Source: Lithospermum erythrorhizon (lineage: Eukaryota; Streptophyta; Magnoliopsida; Boraginales; Boraginaceae). From it: DNA of 64,000 bases. The notes below the pieces were generated by a model. The model was given only the letters and a program-made list of their open reading frames with translations. It did not search any database and was not told the origin of the DNA. Of the stretch, positions 11,069 to 23,694 are shown one piece after another. The position numbers were made by a program, and so were the translations under genes. The number at the start of each line of letters is the position of its first letter. Within the stretch, counting starts at the first letter, position 1. The stretch spans positions 1-64,000 of the forward strand of contig JADFUC010002331.1 of the NCBI GenBank assembly GCA_019722365.1, read 5' to 3'.

Positions 11069-14000
11069 ATCCCCTTGATAGGCGAAGGGAAGGAGCAGAA
11101 AAGGCTGGAGAAATTCACAGTGGAGGGTTGAGTCTTTAAGCGTCATCTTCGATTTGAATTGACACATGAGTGAAATGGAAGCGACAACCCCGTTACCGAT
11201 GAGTGAACCGTCTTGAACTTATTGGACCTTGATTGAGACCATGACACATACTATACCCTACAGAAATTGTGTAGGTCATGTGAAATGCACAAACCTGCAG
11301 CGTTTAGGACCCATGCGTACACGCAGTGCTTATAGGAGTGCTCACAGAACCAAATACAGTCTTTCATAGATGGCGGCCCCTTTGTCGCCTTTCGCGTAAT
11401 TAGCTCGCATGGTGTGTGAAACAACATCTTCAAGTTATTAGGACTTAAGTCCATCCTCCCACAAAAATTTCCATCGAGTGCATCTGGCGCGATGCGTGGT
11501 TATGGAAGATTAAGCTAAAATTCAATAAATGCGTTCTGATACCAAACTTTGGTTATGAATAGTCATGGATAAAATCCATCAAGTGCGTCTCAGTAAGCAC
11601 CACCAAAAACATATGGCTATAAGTTTTATCGAGCACTACTACACTCCGTAGGGATAGGAAAGTAGTGCGTGAGAGTCAACATGCTATCTTGATTGAGGCA
11701 TTATCCCCCCTCGGCGATCTCGAATATCGCCTAGTTAATCCCTTAGTAAAAGGATCAATGGTGCATTCGGACTCGTAGTCCTTGAAATAACCCCATTTTC
11801 GGGGAGTTGTCTCACGCGCCATGTCTAATTTGCATATGTCTTTTCTTTTGCCATTGTAAGCATGATTAGCAGCTCAATGGTACATGAGAATCCAGTGTAG
11901 TGAACCGGTACCGCTGGTTACTCACATGACAGTGCATTGACTAGTAGGTTCTTGTTCATTAAACTTCTTGACCTGTGACTCAAGTGCAATGAACTCGGAC
12001 TCCATGGTGGGCCTTGTGCTCAATCTGCTTGGCGAACTTCCAGAAATAGCTCCTCACCGCTGGAGTAACCACATATCCACTTGGTAGAACAAATATCATC
12101 AACTACGGAAGACCCGATTAAGCGTCGCGATACCCTTAACGCAGCGGGGAACTCCTTAATTTAAACTAACCTCGATAGTCTTTTTAGGTATCTAAGTAAT
12201 CGATGAAGAGCATCGATACTCGGCTGCTAGGAGTTATGGGTATGGAAGCTTAACCTACTAGCGGCGTAAAAGCGATATCGGGCCGATGCAGGTTAGTCAG
12301 AGAGCATCCCACCTCCCGATAATCTTAGCATATTCTATTTGAGAACACCGTATTGGGTACTGCATCAAGTGTACACTAGCATCATAGGGAGTCCTAGCAG
12401 ATGTAACCTCAAAAAAGTTAAACTTCCTCAAAATCTTCTCCACATAATGAGATTGACTCAATGAGATACCCTCCGGGTTTTACCATGACTTCGAACTCTA
12501 GGATAGTATCAACTTCTCCTGAAGTCTTTCATCTCGAACTTAGATGACAAAGAAATCCTTGGTCTTATTTATAGTCATAGTCTTGCAAAATCAACATGTC
12601 ATTGACATATAGGCATATGATCACTGTCCCAGGTCCTAACCCTTAGAGTATACACATGAGTGGTGTTCTACAACATAGCCATTACTCACAAAAGTATCAC
12701 TAAACTTCTCATACCCTTTGTTTTGGTGCTTGTTTGAGCCATATAGAGATTTTGGCTTACACACTTTACCTCGACCACGACTCCACAAAGCCACCGAGGT
12801 TGGGTCATATAAATCTCTTCCTCACAGATCGCCATTCAAAAGGCGGAGTCTTAACATCCATCGATGTATCTACAACCCATGAATAGCGACTAAAGCAATC
12901 AAGGCCGATAGTAGCCATCTTAGTCACGGAGAATAAGTATCAAAGTAATCTATATCCGCTAACTTTTGTGTGTAAAGCCTCGAATCCACCAAGCACAACC
13001 TTGAATCTACATTAGTTATCGAGTCTCGTCTTTTTCTTAAGATCCACTTATTACTAATAAGCTTGCAACCCTTAGGTAAATCTCAGTAAGCGTGATAGAC
13101 CTAAGCTAACAAGAGTAAGTCTTAGGATCATCCTCGATAATATAGTAGAAACTAGTTCATCACTTATATAATCATCACATGTAATCTCAGATAGAAAGTT
13201 CACTATAAAGTCATCTCCAAAGTATTTCTCCACTCTAGGTCTCTTACTCTTTCTAAGTCCCTACAAGGTCTCCTAGAGTTAGATGAACTAACATCTTGTC
13301 AATGTCGGGTATGCCGTATATAATTTTTATCGTATGCATCGGGCATATCATATGAATGTGGGCATATCATGTGAAGCAGGAGAAAGACAAACATGCTTTC
13401 TTTAAAGTACATGCTCAAAAACTCGGCATCTACAGCCTCGGATATAAAGCGATCGGATAAAGGCAGATACATATGCGGCCTTTGTGCGAGCGTACAGTGA
13501 AAACACGGTCATGGGTCTTGGGTCAGTATTTGGTCTTCTTGGCTCGAGCAAACCCACACCTTAGCTAGACACCCCACACTCTAAGAAACCTCGGGGTTAG
13601 GGGATAGCCCCTCCCGAATCTCATAGGGAGTCTTATCTAACTTCTTATGGGTACCATTAGAATGTGACAAACACACTTAAAACCGCGCTCCCCAGCATCT
13701 CATCGGGAAGTCGGAACTTGGAGCATAGCATTCATCATATTTTTTCGATTAATGCGTTCTTACGTTCATTTATCCCATTTGTTGAGGTAAGTAAGGGGCC
13801 ATGATGCAATGGATAATCCATTCCTCATAAAACTCTGAGGTAGAAGACCCGTACTCGCCCCCGATGGGACCTTAGTCTCTTAATCTTTCTATCAGTTTGG
13901 TTCTCTACTTCATTCTTAAACTTGATAACGTATCCTCAGCCTCACTCTTAGCTCAGAAGGTAGACCTAGTATACCTAGAGCAGTCATCTATAAAGGTCAC

Positions 14001-15177
14001 GTAATAGTGCTTTCAGCTACTCACAGTGTTCTTAAATCGGCTAGGTCGGTGTGCTCACAGTACTTCGGTTTGTCTAAAAGTCCTGCGGGTTTACTGAGCC
14101 ACAGGTAAACTTGGCTTCTACACAAATTGGGCATTTGGGTAGCTCAGATGAAGATAAAGCAGGTATGATAGACAATTGCATGAGATGTTTAATGGATCAC
14201 GACGTGCGTATCTAGTCTAGCATGCCAAATATTAATAGTCTCAATAATATAAGCGTAGATGTATTATTATTAATCAAGGAAGGTACAACATTCAGAATAA
14301 ATAAGCCACCACTGAGATAGCCCTTTCCTACAAACTCTCCCTCTGAGTCCTTCTGACCTTGTCGGCCTCAAATACAAGTTTCAAACCAACTTTGTTTTAA
14401 TAAGGCACCCAGGCCAATGAGTTGCGGCCTTGAGTAGTGCATCATCGTTACTAAGAGAAAGGGTCTTCCCGAGTAGGCTTAAACGAACCTTTCCTTTGCC
14501 CGAGGAATTCCAGTGTGAGAGTTTCCAGCGAAGACACATTCTCCGTAATGACATCCTCGAGAATCACAGGCAGCTCATGACTGCACACAAATGGCGAAAG
14601 CTCACGTATCCGGCGCCCGTCAGTTGCATTTGCCGCTGATTTGCTTCAACCACCACGTGACTATGATGTCATTTGATTCAACAATGTTGGCAGGGGCATC
14701 GGCTTTTGGCTTGAAGCATTGATAGGCACTTGTCGGTACTGCATCGTAACACTTCGCGGCAACGGCGCCAGCGTGCAGGCTTTGGTTTGATGAACTTGTT
14801 CGATGTTGGCTTCTTGAGTTTTCTCTCGTTCACCTTGCCCTTGCCTTTGAACCTGTTGTTGTTGGAGGTACCACCAGTTTCCACCAAGTTTGCCTTGGTG
14901 AAGTCATCCATTGTCATTTCTCCTTTTGTCCATTGGCGGCTTTATGCTGAGGCGGTTGCTCTTGATTCTCATGTTGCCAATCAAGCTGGACAAGGGTGAA
15001 GTCTTTCTTCTTGTTTTGGTTTGTTCACATGTCATTCCAAGAAGGAGAAATTTCTCCAACAAAACATTAGCCAAAAACACTTCGGCCGAGTTTAAGTACA
15101 TGCATTAATCGCGCCGGTACCACAGTTTCAAAGACATGCATGATCCATAACATTTTTGTTCTCAATCATTTGAAAAC
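11069..15177 (-). pseudogene. Decayed copia pol (integrase, reverse transcriptase, RNase H remnants)
   Basis: No long frame survives, but motif islands in copia order can be read on the minus strand. Integrase occurs at about 13,735-13,800. The early RT block MDVKTPPFEW occurs at about 12,830-12,870, where functional elements have a MDVKTAFLNG-like sequence. The RT catalytic block CLYVNDML occurs at about 12,595-12,625, where the canonical YVDD motif reads YVND, losing one catalytic aspartate. The stretch 11,069-12,500 should hold RNase H but only scattered similarity is visible. Frames change between the islands, so several indels are present. No full protein should be expected from this region. 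Confidence 0.65.
14678..14917 (-). pseudogene. Copia gag basic tail, partial
   Basis: A minus-strand frame reads a lysine-rich run (GKGKVNERKLKKPTSNK) followed by a cysteine/histidine-containing end. It sits where the gag nucleocapsid zinc knuckle of a copia element belongs, between the gag start at its right and integrase at its left. A complete CCHC knuckle is not visible. It is part of the defective element and not an independent gene. Confidence 0.45.
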
Positions 15178-15564
15178 CTAGCCACTTCCCACCACATATT
15201 TCTTCTTACCAGCATCATCATTACCATATTTCTCCTCTAAGGCATCCCAAATTAACTTGGCAGATTTGTGAATAGTATATAAGTCAAACAGGTAATTAGT
15301 CATGTTGTTCAGAATATGGCACCTAGCAGTCTTGTTATCTTTATCAAACCTTTTTAGTTCTTTCACACGTTTGGGAACAACCACAGTAATAGAGGAGTAA
15401 CCATCAGAGACAGCAGATATTTCAGGGGGACGGTTTTCAAATAGCACATAGTCAACATCCAAAGCTTCAAGGTACATAAGCAGTTTTTGGGACCATCTTT
15501 TATAGTTGTTACCATTCAAAGGTTCCAGTTTAGACATGTCAGGCAATTTCGATTTGGAAGGCAT
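15178..15564 (-). pseudogene. Copia gag N-terminal fragment
   Basis: A 128-residue open frame starting MPSKSKLPDMSKLEPLNG with NYKRWSQKLLMYLEALD and a later KTARCHILNNMTNYLFD and IWDALEEKYG. This is the conserved N-terminal region of copia gag (UBN2-like), which forms the capsid-like particle that packages element RNA. The ATG lies 66 nt inside the right LTR, as expected for the 5' LTR of a minus-strand copia element. The frame then stops within gag, so the product would be truncated. Confidence 0.75.
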
Positions 15565-15629
15565 GGTTATACAAGATTAAGCTTTCAAATTGTAGTTCAA
15601 AGATGTACAGATATAACCCGAACGATTAA

Positions 15630-16413
15630 TGTTGCAGGAACGAAGTTCTCGACATTTGTGTCGTGTATGAAAACCCACTTGACTTGAAAAACTTAACCGG
15701 CGGACGGTGGCAATCTACTAGACATTGCTCCCAGTTAACGGCCATTCACGGGTCCCTCACGGCAACTGACTATGAAACCTCTGGCGATTCTCAACGGGGA
15801 AAACAAGAAAGCGAGCAGAAATATACCTGAGTGTTGGCAGAGAAAAGTAAAGGCTGGTGAACAAAAAAGCAAGTGCTGAAAGGGGGGTGAAAAGCGGGGG
15901 GCTTCGTGTCCCAGCCAAGAGTGGAATGATGGAAGAAGTGCGATGTGCTACTTATAGGAGAAGGAAGGGCTGGTTTGAATTAAAGTTAAAAAACGTTTGT
16001 AACATCAAGGTGATGAATCATTAATGATGATGGTGATGAATCTTTGTGTATTGATTGTGATGAATCTTTATTAATAGCAGTATTGAAATGAAATCGGATC
16101 GAAATAAAGAGAGTGCAAAGGTCTTTAGCTCGCACGCGGAGTGCAAAGGTCTCTTTAGCTCGCACCGCGGGAGTGCCTCCACCAAACTTGCAAACTACCA
16201 AACACAGGGAACACGAACCGGGCAGACGGGCCGAACGGCGGTATGGCGTGTGGTTATTTTAATTTGAACTTATACAGCCTTAGTCGTTTGAGCAAGCAAT
16301 AAGATTGGGTTATTTAAATAGAAGATTAAATGGTGCTCAAAAAACAATGTGGAAAAAGCCCAGTAATGCTTTTAATTAAAAAGGCGTTGAGCCAATCTTT
16401 TATTATGTAAACA
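15630..16413 (-). repeat. Right (5') LTR of the copia element
   Basis: Begins tgttgcagg on the plus strand and ends attatgtaaaca, giving the TG...CA ends expected of an LTR. It contains an internal tandem duplication around 16,108-16,175 (gagtgcaaaggtct, ttagctcgcac repeated) that the left LTR lacks, which partly explains the length difference. A tRNA-Met primer-binding site next to 15630 is only faintly recognisable (agatataacc). Confidence 0.75.
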
Positions 16414-17544
16414 TACATGCCTCCTTACACATTAACCCCCACCCCACTCCACCTCACACCTACAGCCACTTTATCATTCCTCAGTTGGGACCTGATGTGA
16501 ATCATAATTAATATGCTAACTTTTAATAGAACCAGAGTTGGGACCTGCAACCATCTTCATTGTCTATGGTTTGTACATTTAGCTAGTATTGTTGGAGTAC
16601 TTAATTATATTATCAGTTCTAAACTTAATGGATACAAATTTCATAACGCTACGGATTGTACAATAACAATAAATAAAATTGGCTACAAGTGTGTATTTTT
16701 TAGTCGAACCAAATCAGAGATTAGCAGCGAATTAAATTCTTCCGCGATACTGTAGTATCTGAGAGCGATATGTAGATAAGTTGTGAAACGATGCGTCTAC
16801 TAGAACGATTAAAGTATAAATTTGGAACAAAAGATGAAGAAAAACTTTTTCTCTTCTCTAGAGAATTCGGCCCAGGGTTGTTGAGAGAGTTTATTTCTTG
16901 AAAATCAAAATATGAGTATTAGTTGTAATTGTGTTTTAACATATCACTTAAATAGGCAAACACTTAAGAGTTTTAAGGAACCAAATCCTACTCAAACTCA
17001 ACTTATCCGTCACTGAAACCGATTCATGCTAAATTACAACAAGTCGAGTTCGAGGCCTTGTATTTCGATTTTCGGAAATCGAATGTTTAAACGATTCTGT
17101 GACTTTTATCTTCGGGAAGTTTATAATACATTTTATTAAGTAGTTCGGTTTACCTTCGTATGTGTGACCTCTTAGGCAATTGACAAGAGTATATATTAAA
17201 TATTTATTAATAGAATATTATGTTTAATATAGGTGCAATGGACTCACATGAGTTATTAAATGGCACTGTCTTGTCTGACTATTTCCTAAATGCTAATTGT
17301 CTAAACAATTAATATATTGAACTTACATATATATGAGAATATAACTTGATTGATTAAATCGGTTGTACAATCTAGAATTGTTCAACGCATTGACTATGAA
17401 TCTAATTTCTCATATTTGAACACTCCACGCATGTCATGGGCGATTTATGATATTTAACAACGATCCATACATCTTTGGATTTCCAAGCTGTCAAGCTATG
17501 AGTAAGAAGGAGTGTCATCAAACTCTACATGACGCGGTTTCAGT

Positions 17545-17692
17545 AATGGAGCGGAGTTAATGTGATGCTCCAGCTCATAGGTAGTTCGACTCTTTTTGTG
17601 CTTGTCTTAAATGCGATGTGGGTTCGATTCTCAGAGTATTCCGGGGACATGGACCTCGATGGAACGCTAGTGTGACGGTATTTTTTTTTAAA
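17545..17692 (+). mobile_element. tRNA-derived SINE-like element
   Basis: tagttcgactc near 17,581 resembles an RNA polymerase III A box and gggttcgattctc near 17,621-17,633 is a good B box. The spacing is normal for a tRNA-derived promoter. The stretch ends in a run of nine T at about 17,682-17,690, and the body between B box and T-run has no coding frame. This is the layout of a plant SINE. I did not find target-site duplications. Confidence 0.45.
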
Positions 17693-17929
17693 TTGGTGAT
17701 ATAGTCCATTGGAAATACTATTAATTAATGTGAATTCCAACAAATATTATTAAATGCTCCGTATATATGATGTGAAATTGTATTTGAGTTCAACATTTGA
17801 AAAATAATTATTAGAAATTTGAACTCAATTTTTTTCATTGAATAGAAATTAGGATGAAGAAAAAATGGAAAAATGCGGTTAAAGAAACGGAGCGAACTAG
17901 TTTAACAATCAATATTTAATTTAGGGTAA

Positions 17930-18166
17930 TATGTACGTAAAAAGTTTGGTTGTTGTGCAAATTTTGATTTATGCAAAACTATTCACATTTTGTATAAAAT
18001 TATTGATATACTTTTATACTTTGTACAAAACTATTCATATTTTTTTACTGGGTGAAGAAGCCGTAATTAAGATCTAATACTTTGTACAAAACTATTCACA
18101 TATTTTAATATATAGATCTGTATAGATCAAAATTTGTACGCACCTAACTTGTCTCAATACGTACTT
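17930..18166. mobile_element. Foldback/MITE-like element with imperfect terminal inverted repeats
   Basis: The left end (gtacgtaaaaagtttgg, gcaaattttgat) and the right end (atcaaaatttg, acgcacctaac, atacgtac) are imperfect inverted repeats of about 38 nt. The interior carries three copies of a tttgtacaaaactattcaca-like word. It is non-coding and is probably a decayed non-autonomous DNA transposon. Confidence 0.4.
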
Positions 18167-20318
18167 GTGTGTACATCGATTGTATGTTGATGCTCCGATA
18201 ATTTAACTTAGCTTGTAGCAATCTTTCTAGAAAGTTTGAAACTTTCTTGGGAGGAAATTAGAGAGGACAACAAATGACCTATTGAATGTATTCATCATTT
18301 TATTTGAATGTCGACATGTCGTATTTAATACTCCGTAAATAAAGGAAAATGGTTAACTTATCTTCTACGGTGACTTCAAAGAAAGGGATGGAGAAGTGAA
18401 ATACCATAGTTGTGAGGGAATTCATAAATGCTTCCTCCAAAAAAATATCAAATTTAACTTTCAATGAACTAAGAAAAAAATATTATTTCAATTGATATAA
18501 ATTTTTTATTCAAAAATAGGAATTATAAATATAGAAAATTATAATCTTACAGTGAGGATTTGAGCTCATAATGGATAATTTAATCTTCTCTCTGAGGTCA
18601 CGCTAGATCCAACAAGCGAGGTTTGAAATCACACATAGCATGAAACTTACAAAGCGGTGTCTAAAAATCTCACAGATGCTTGAAACATACAAAATTATTA
18701 TGATATACTCATCCACCAAAAGTTGAACCAAATACCTCTTTAATATAAACTCTGACAAGATACTACTAGACTATCGAATTATCGATTAATACAGAATTTT
18801 GATTTGAATCAAAAGGACAATATTAATAGTAAATTACGTTAAAAATAGTGTGACATTCATATTTGATTTGCCAAATTAAGTTTGTTTAATAATGATAATA
18901 AACTAATCTTATTTGAACATTTTTGACAAATATATAATATTTTAACATGTGAATATGTAGCGTGTAATACTAATTACGGACATTTTTATATATAAAACTT
19001 TAAATGAATTGATTGAATTTTTACATCAAAAATACTATTTGTTTAAAAAAATCAATTAAATTGAAATAAATAGAATTATATTTGAATATAGTTTTATTAA
19101 ATATTATACATCGCTTACAAAATATTTGAATTGATAATTGACATCATATTCTAAAAAATGAAAAGAAGAGTTCCAACTTCAATGTAGCTTTCGGTTGCAA
19201 AAGAGAATATACCTTGAGAAAGTTCTGCTATTGGGTCCCTTTTCACAAAACGAGTTCGTTACGTGTGAAGACTAGGGCACTAGGCAATGCAAAATCAAAT
19301 TAGTAGTTGTTGTAAAATATCTACTACGAATTATATCTTTTTACTATAATTTATATGAATAACTTATAGAAAAGCATAATAAAAACAATGAAGTATAAAA
19401 ATTCTTTCTATTGATTTAAGTAGTATTCTTGTTCTTATTGTTCTTCTATAAATGAAATGGAAGGGGAGGGGGGATTTATATAGGTGAAGAAATTCTTATA
19501 CAAGCACTATTTCTGGCATAGTGTTTTTTACTTGAAATAATATTCTTATTTATTGGCTGTACATAGTTAGAATTTATTCATGGTTGAGAAATTTTAATCA
19601 TGGTGTCTTTAACTATGATTTCTTTAACCATGATTGATATTTCAATCAAGGTGGGTTATACATTAACCCACGTTTATAACAGTAAGCCAATTATTTCCCC
19701 ATTTTTTAGGTGTTTGTGTAAGAACGCCAACAACTTTTGAACTCAAAATTATTTCCCATTTTTTAATTTTGATTAATAAAAGGTTTGGTACTATTTTCTT
19801 GACAATTCAATTGAATGATCTTCATTGTTTTGGGAAATGTAATAGCAATAATAATAGAGTCAATGTTTAAAATAAAAAAGAAATATCGCACCAATATTGA
19901 CTTGAACATCAAAGTATTTTATTGAAAAATCGTTATTCTCAAGTACTAAAAAGCCTACATCGAAATCACTTTACCGTTCACATTCTTACATAATTTGCTA
20001 GACGGTTCTCCTCAACAATTTATTCTTCCAAGTTGAAAAGATCATTTTATACGTCATTCTATGTAACATTTTATTAAAATCATAATATATAGTTTCTCTA
20101 TCATATTAAATATAAGATAATGAGTACAAAATATAAGAGACTATCTAGATTTGAACTTTGGAATCACTCGGTCTCACATTATACGGCAAACAAAAATGGG
20201 AGACGTTGACTTTCTCCAATTCCATTTTTTAATATCCATTTGTAAATAACAATTTCATCCAAATTAATTCATTCCAATCATTTCTTAAAACTCTATACCA
20301 TTAATGCAATAATAAACC

Positions 20319-20594
20319 TATTACTACTTCTATCTTAAAAAATTATTACATTTGACTTTTTCATGATCAAAGATTAACAATTTTTACGATTTTAATTTAC
20401 ATATAAATTTTTTATTTTAATCAAAATTATCAAATTAGTATTAAAGTGTGTTGAAAATACTACATATTGATATATTGAGTTTTTTTTTCAAACAAATATA
20501 TAATACATTAAAAATTATTTGAGTTTAAAATTAAAAAAAATTAAAATAATTAAAATCAAAATGTGCAATCTTTTAGGAACGAGAGAGTATTAAA
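20319..20594. mobile_element. Stowaway-like MITE
   Basis: The left end tactacttctatcttaaaa and the right end ttttaggaacgagagagtat are inverted relatives of each other and of the CTCCCTCCGT-type Stowaway terminus, with TA at both borders. The interior is AT-rich and non-coding, about 270 nt long. Confidence 0.45.
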
Positions 20595-21394
20595 TAAATA
20601 TTATATTCTCCAACTTGATTTCTTCTTCTTTGTTACTCCTCAATTAATGTATTAATTAGCATATTATATGCCCCTTATTGGTGATTAAGATAGAATAAAT
20701 TGTTAAAGATACTCTAATCCAAAAAACAAACATTCCCTTTTTCCTTTACCCCATAAAAACTCAACAACAAGAAAGGAATATTCTTTATTCTTTTGTTTAT
20801 CAAGCTCAACATTGGATTTTTAGTGTTACATTGATGTATTCTTGGCATTATTATTCTGAATAGAGGCACTGCAAGAAAAATATAAGAAATAAAGGCTGGG
20901 TTTGTCACAAATATGTCCATTTTCAGTTGAGGTATGTTAAAAAGATAATATTTTTTTAGTTAAGTAATATGGTAAATTTGCATGTTGAATATGATTTAGT
21001 ATAGTTACTGAATAAGCTATCGTGAAGTAATAAATAGTGTTTATCTTTCGTTTTGATCGGTCGGAGCTTGTCATCGGCTGACCTCACATGTATAAGGTTG
21101 CATATTATCCGATTACCTCACTTATATCCCGCTTAGTCGGGAGTCTCTGAGATGCATTGGGCACATTAATAATATTAATGTATAGTTAATGAAGAAGCTT
21201 CATGTTTTGAGTTCATATTTTTTGAGTGACTTTTACTTCTCTTCAGGTTAGTACTTAAAGAAGGAAATAATATGTGTGGAAGCTGTTTATGAGTTTTTTG
21301 TTACAAGAATCAATTCAGATTTACATGTTTGGGGTTTGATTATTTATTGTTTGTGCTATATAGAGAGAAAGTGTGTAGTTGTGAGTAGAAAAGA

Positions 21395-23694
21395 ATGGGG
21401 AAACCAACTGGAAAGAAGAAAACTCATAAAAGCAGACAAAGAAGTGATGCAAATGTAAAAGGTACTAATAGTTCAAACAGTAGAGGTGCAGAGAAAACAT
21501 CGAAGGAGTTTGATGAAGACATGGTTATATTCATTAATATGTCGCAAGAGTTAAAGGAAGAAGGCAACAGGTCGTTCCAAATACGGGACTATGAGGGTGC
21601 AATGCTTAAATATGAAAAGGCTCTTAAGTTGTTACCAGGAAACCATATAGATGTTGCGTATTTGCGTAGTAATATGGCTGCCTGTTATATGCAAATGGGG
21701 ATTGGGGATTACCCGAGAGCGATCACTGAGTGCAATTTGGCACTTGCAGTTGCTCCCAAGTATAGTAAGGCTTTGTTGAAAAGGGCCAGGTGTTATGCGG
21801 CTTTGAACAGGCTTGAATTTGCATTGAGGGATGTCAATAATGTATTGGGTATGGAACCAAATAATTTGACTGCGCTGGAGATTGCTGAAAGTGTGAAAAA
21901 GGGAATTGAGGAGAAGGGGCTGAATGTAGAAGATAAAGAAATATTTCTGGCAACTGAATATGGTGAACCTCCTTATACTTCGCCTACAAATGAGGTTGTA
22001 AAAGAAAAAACTAGAAGGAAGAAGAGTAAAAAGTTCGATGGGAAGAAATCAGTGGATTTGAGGAAATTTGAAGTTGCTCAGGAAAAGAAATCTGAGGACA
22101 TTTTGGGAATGAAACGTGAGGATGCCCTGGAAAAGGCGTCCGAGGAAACAGATGAGAAAATTACTGAAGATAAAGTGGTTATGAAAGAGAAGAGAAGTGT
22201 TAAAGAAGAGAAAGTAGCCATGAGGGCAGTTAAAGTAGTTCTGGGGGAAGATATAAGAATTGCACAGTTACCAATTGGTTGCAGTATGCAATTAGTACGT
22301 GATGTAGTGCAGGATCGATTTCCCAATCTGAAGGGTGTTCTTATTAAATACAAAGATCAGGAAGGTGACTTGATTACCATCACTACTAATGATGAGCTCA
22401 GGTTAGCTGAGGAATCAGCCGATCCTCAAGGTTTTCTGAGACTATATATTGTTGAAGTTAGTCGAGAGAGAGAACCAGTTTATGAGGGAATCCACAATGA
22501 ATATGAGTTTTTCAGAAGCTGTAGTACCAGTAGCAGTAGACCAGGTAGCGCAACAAACAATTTGAATATAGAGAAGGGGAAGGAATTAGAGACATGGTCT
22601 TCTAGTGTTACAGATTGGATAATCCAATTTGCACGGCTGTTTAAGGATCATATTGGGATAGACTGTGATTCTTACTTGGACCTTCATGAGATAGGTATGA
22701 AATTGTACTCCGAAGCAATGGAAGATACCATTACAAGTGAAGATGCTCAGAAGGTATTCAACATTGCTGCTGAGAAGTTTCAAGAGATGGTTGCTTTAGC
22801 TTTGTTTAACTGGGGTAACATTCACATGTCGAAGGCACGGAAGCGGGTGAGTTCTCAAGAAGATGCTTCTCCTGAAGGATTGTTAGCACAGGTCAAAGTT
22901 TCTTATGATTGGGCACAGCAAGAGTATCTGAAAGCAGGAAGTAGGTACGAAGAGGCGATTAAACAAAAACCAGATTTTTATGAAGGATTTCTGGCACTTG
23001 GACAACAGAATTTTGAATTAGCAAAACTGTCTTGGTATTATGTTACTGGAAGCAAGAAGGATTTAGAGTCGGCACCATCAGCAGAAATTTTGGACCTGTA
23101 TAACAAAGCTGAGGATAGCATGGAGAGAGGGATGCAGATATGGGAAAAGATGGAGGAACAAAGCCTAAATGGGCTCTCAAAATATGAGCAGTATAAGGCA
23201 GACTTGAAGAAATTTGGATTGGAACTATTGTTCAAAGATGTAACAGCTGATGAATCTGATGAGCAGGCTAATAATATGAGGTCTCAGATTTACCGGCTAT
23301 GGGGCACTATGCTGTATGAGCGTTCTGTTGTAGAGTTCAAGTTAAATTTGACAACTTGGGAAGAATGTTTGGAAGTCTCTATTGAGAAGTTTGAACTTGC
23401 TGGAGCATCTCCAATGGATATCGCAGTTATGATAAAGAACCATTGTTCCAACGAAACTGCTATGGATGGTATGGACCTCAAATGCATTTTTGCTGTGTAC
23501 TTTGATTGTGATGATAAGACTTACATTTACTAAATCAAAATGTGACTCTAGGTTTCAAGGTTGATGAGATAGTACGGGCATGGAATGAAATGTATGACAC
23601 CAACAGGTGGCTTACAGGAGGACCATCTTTTCGCCTCCAACCATTGTTTCTCCGGGAGGCTCCCAGACTTCTTTCCATGTTGGAGCACCTATAA
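21395..23694 (+). CDS. TPR and PB1 domain protein of the Phox family (HSP-interacting, CLMP1-like)
   Basis: Two exons, 21395-23468 and 23552-23694, separated by an 83-nt GT..AG intron, give a 738-residue protein. Reading through the intron would replace the last 47 residues with an unrelated tail. A basic N terminus ([13 protein letters not shown]) precedes three TPR units (about 50-165; [46 protein letters not shown]). A charged Lys/Glu linker follows, then a PB1 domain (about 279-356) with a basic [10 protein letters not shown] strand and an acidic [16 protein letters not shown] loop. A C-terminal TPR-like helical region ends [15 protein letters not shown] and [12 protein letters not shown]. 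Relatives bind HSP90/HSP70 tails through the TPRs, and Arabidopsis CLMP1 is needed for chloroplast distribution. The MGKPTGKKK start resembles the Phox1/Phox4 branch (from memory). It is convergent with TRS120. Confidence 0.92.

Larger units (their letters stand above)
10372..16413 (-). mobile_element. Ty1/copia LTR retrotransposon, old and defective
   Basis: Two related LTRs, about 10372-11068 and 15630-16413, flank about 4.5 kb read on the minus strand. Right to left the interior shows: an intact-looking gag start (15178-15564); a basic gag tail (14678-14917); integrase traces near 13,735-13,800 (PQQ.G followed by an ERKNAL-like and MMNAM stretch in shifting frames); RT traces near 12,780-12,890 (MDVKTP) and 12,585-12,630 (ICLYVNDMLI); and a polypurine tract (CAAGGGGATTG on minus) next to the left LTR. 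This is the gag-PR-INT-RT order of copia. Many frameshifts and stops make it inactive. The LTRs differ in length (about 697 and 784 nt) and by many indels, so the insertion is old. A target duplication could not be identified. Confidence 0.85.
16414..21244. other. Intergenic, AT-rich, with a SINE and two MITE-like elements
   Basis: About 4.8 kb without a supported gene. It contains the SINE-like, foldback and Stowaway-like elements listed separately. The last part (about 20,900-21,244) belongs to the promoter and leader of the Phox-type gene; a possible 5'-UTR intron ends ctcttcag near 21,246. Confidence 0.4.

Noticed and set aside
11534..11543. ttctgatacc, which on the minus strand resembles a tRNA-Met primer-binding site
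   Set aside because: It lies at the 3' LTR side of the minus-strand element, not next to the 5' LTR, so it is probably chance.
21276..21458. Short plus frame overlapping the Phox-type start
   Set aside because: Different frame from the clear MGKPTGKKK start at 21395; it lies in the 5' leader.
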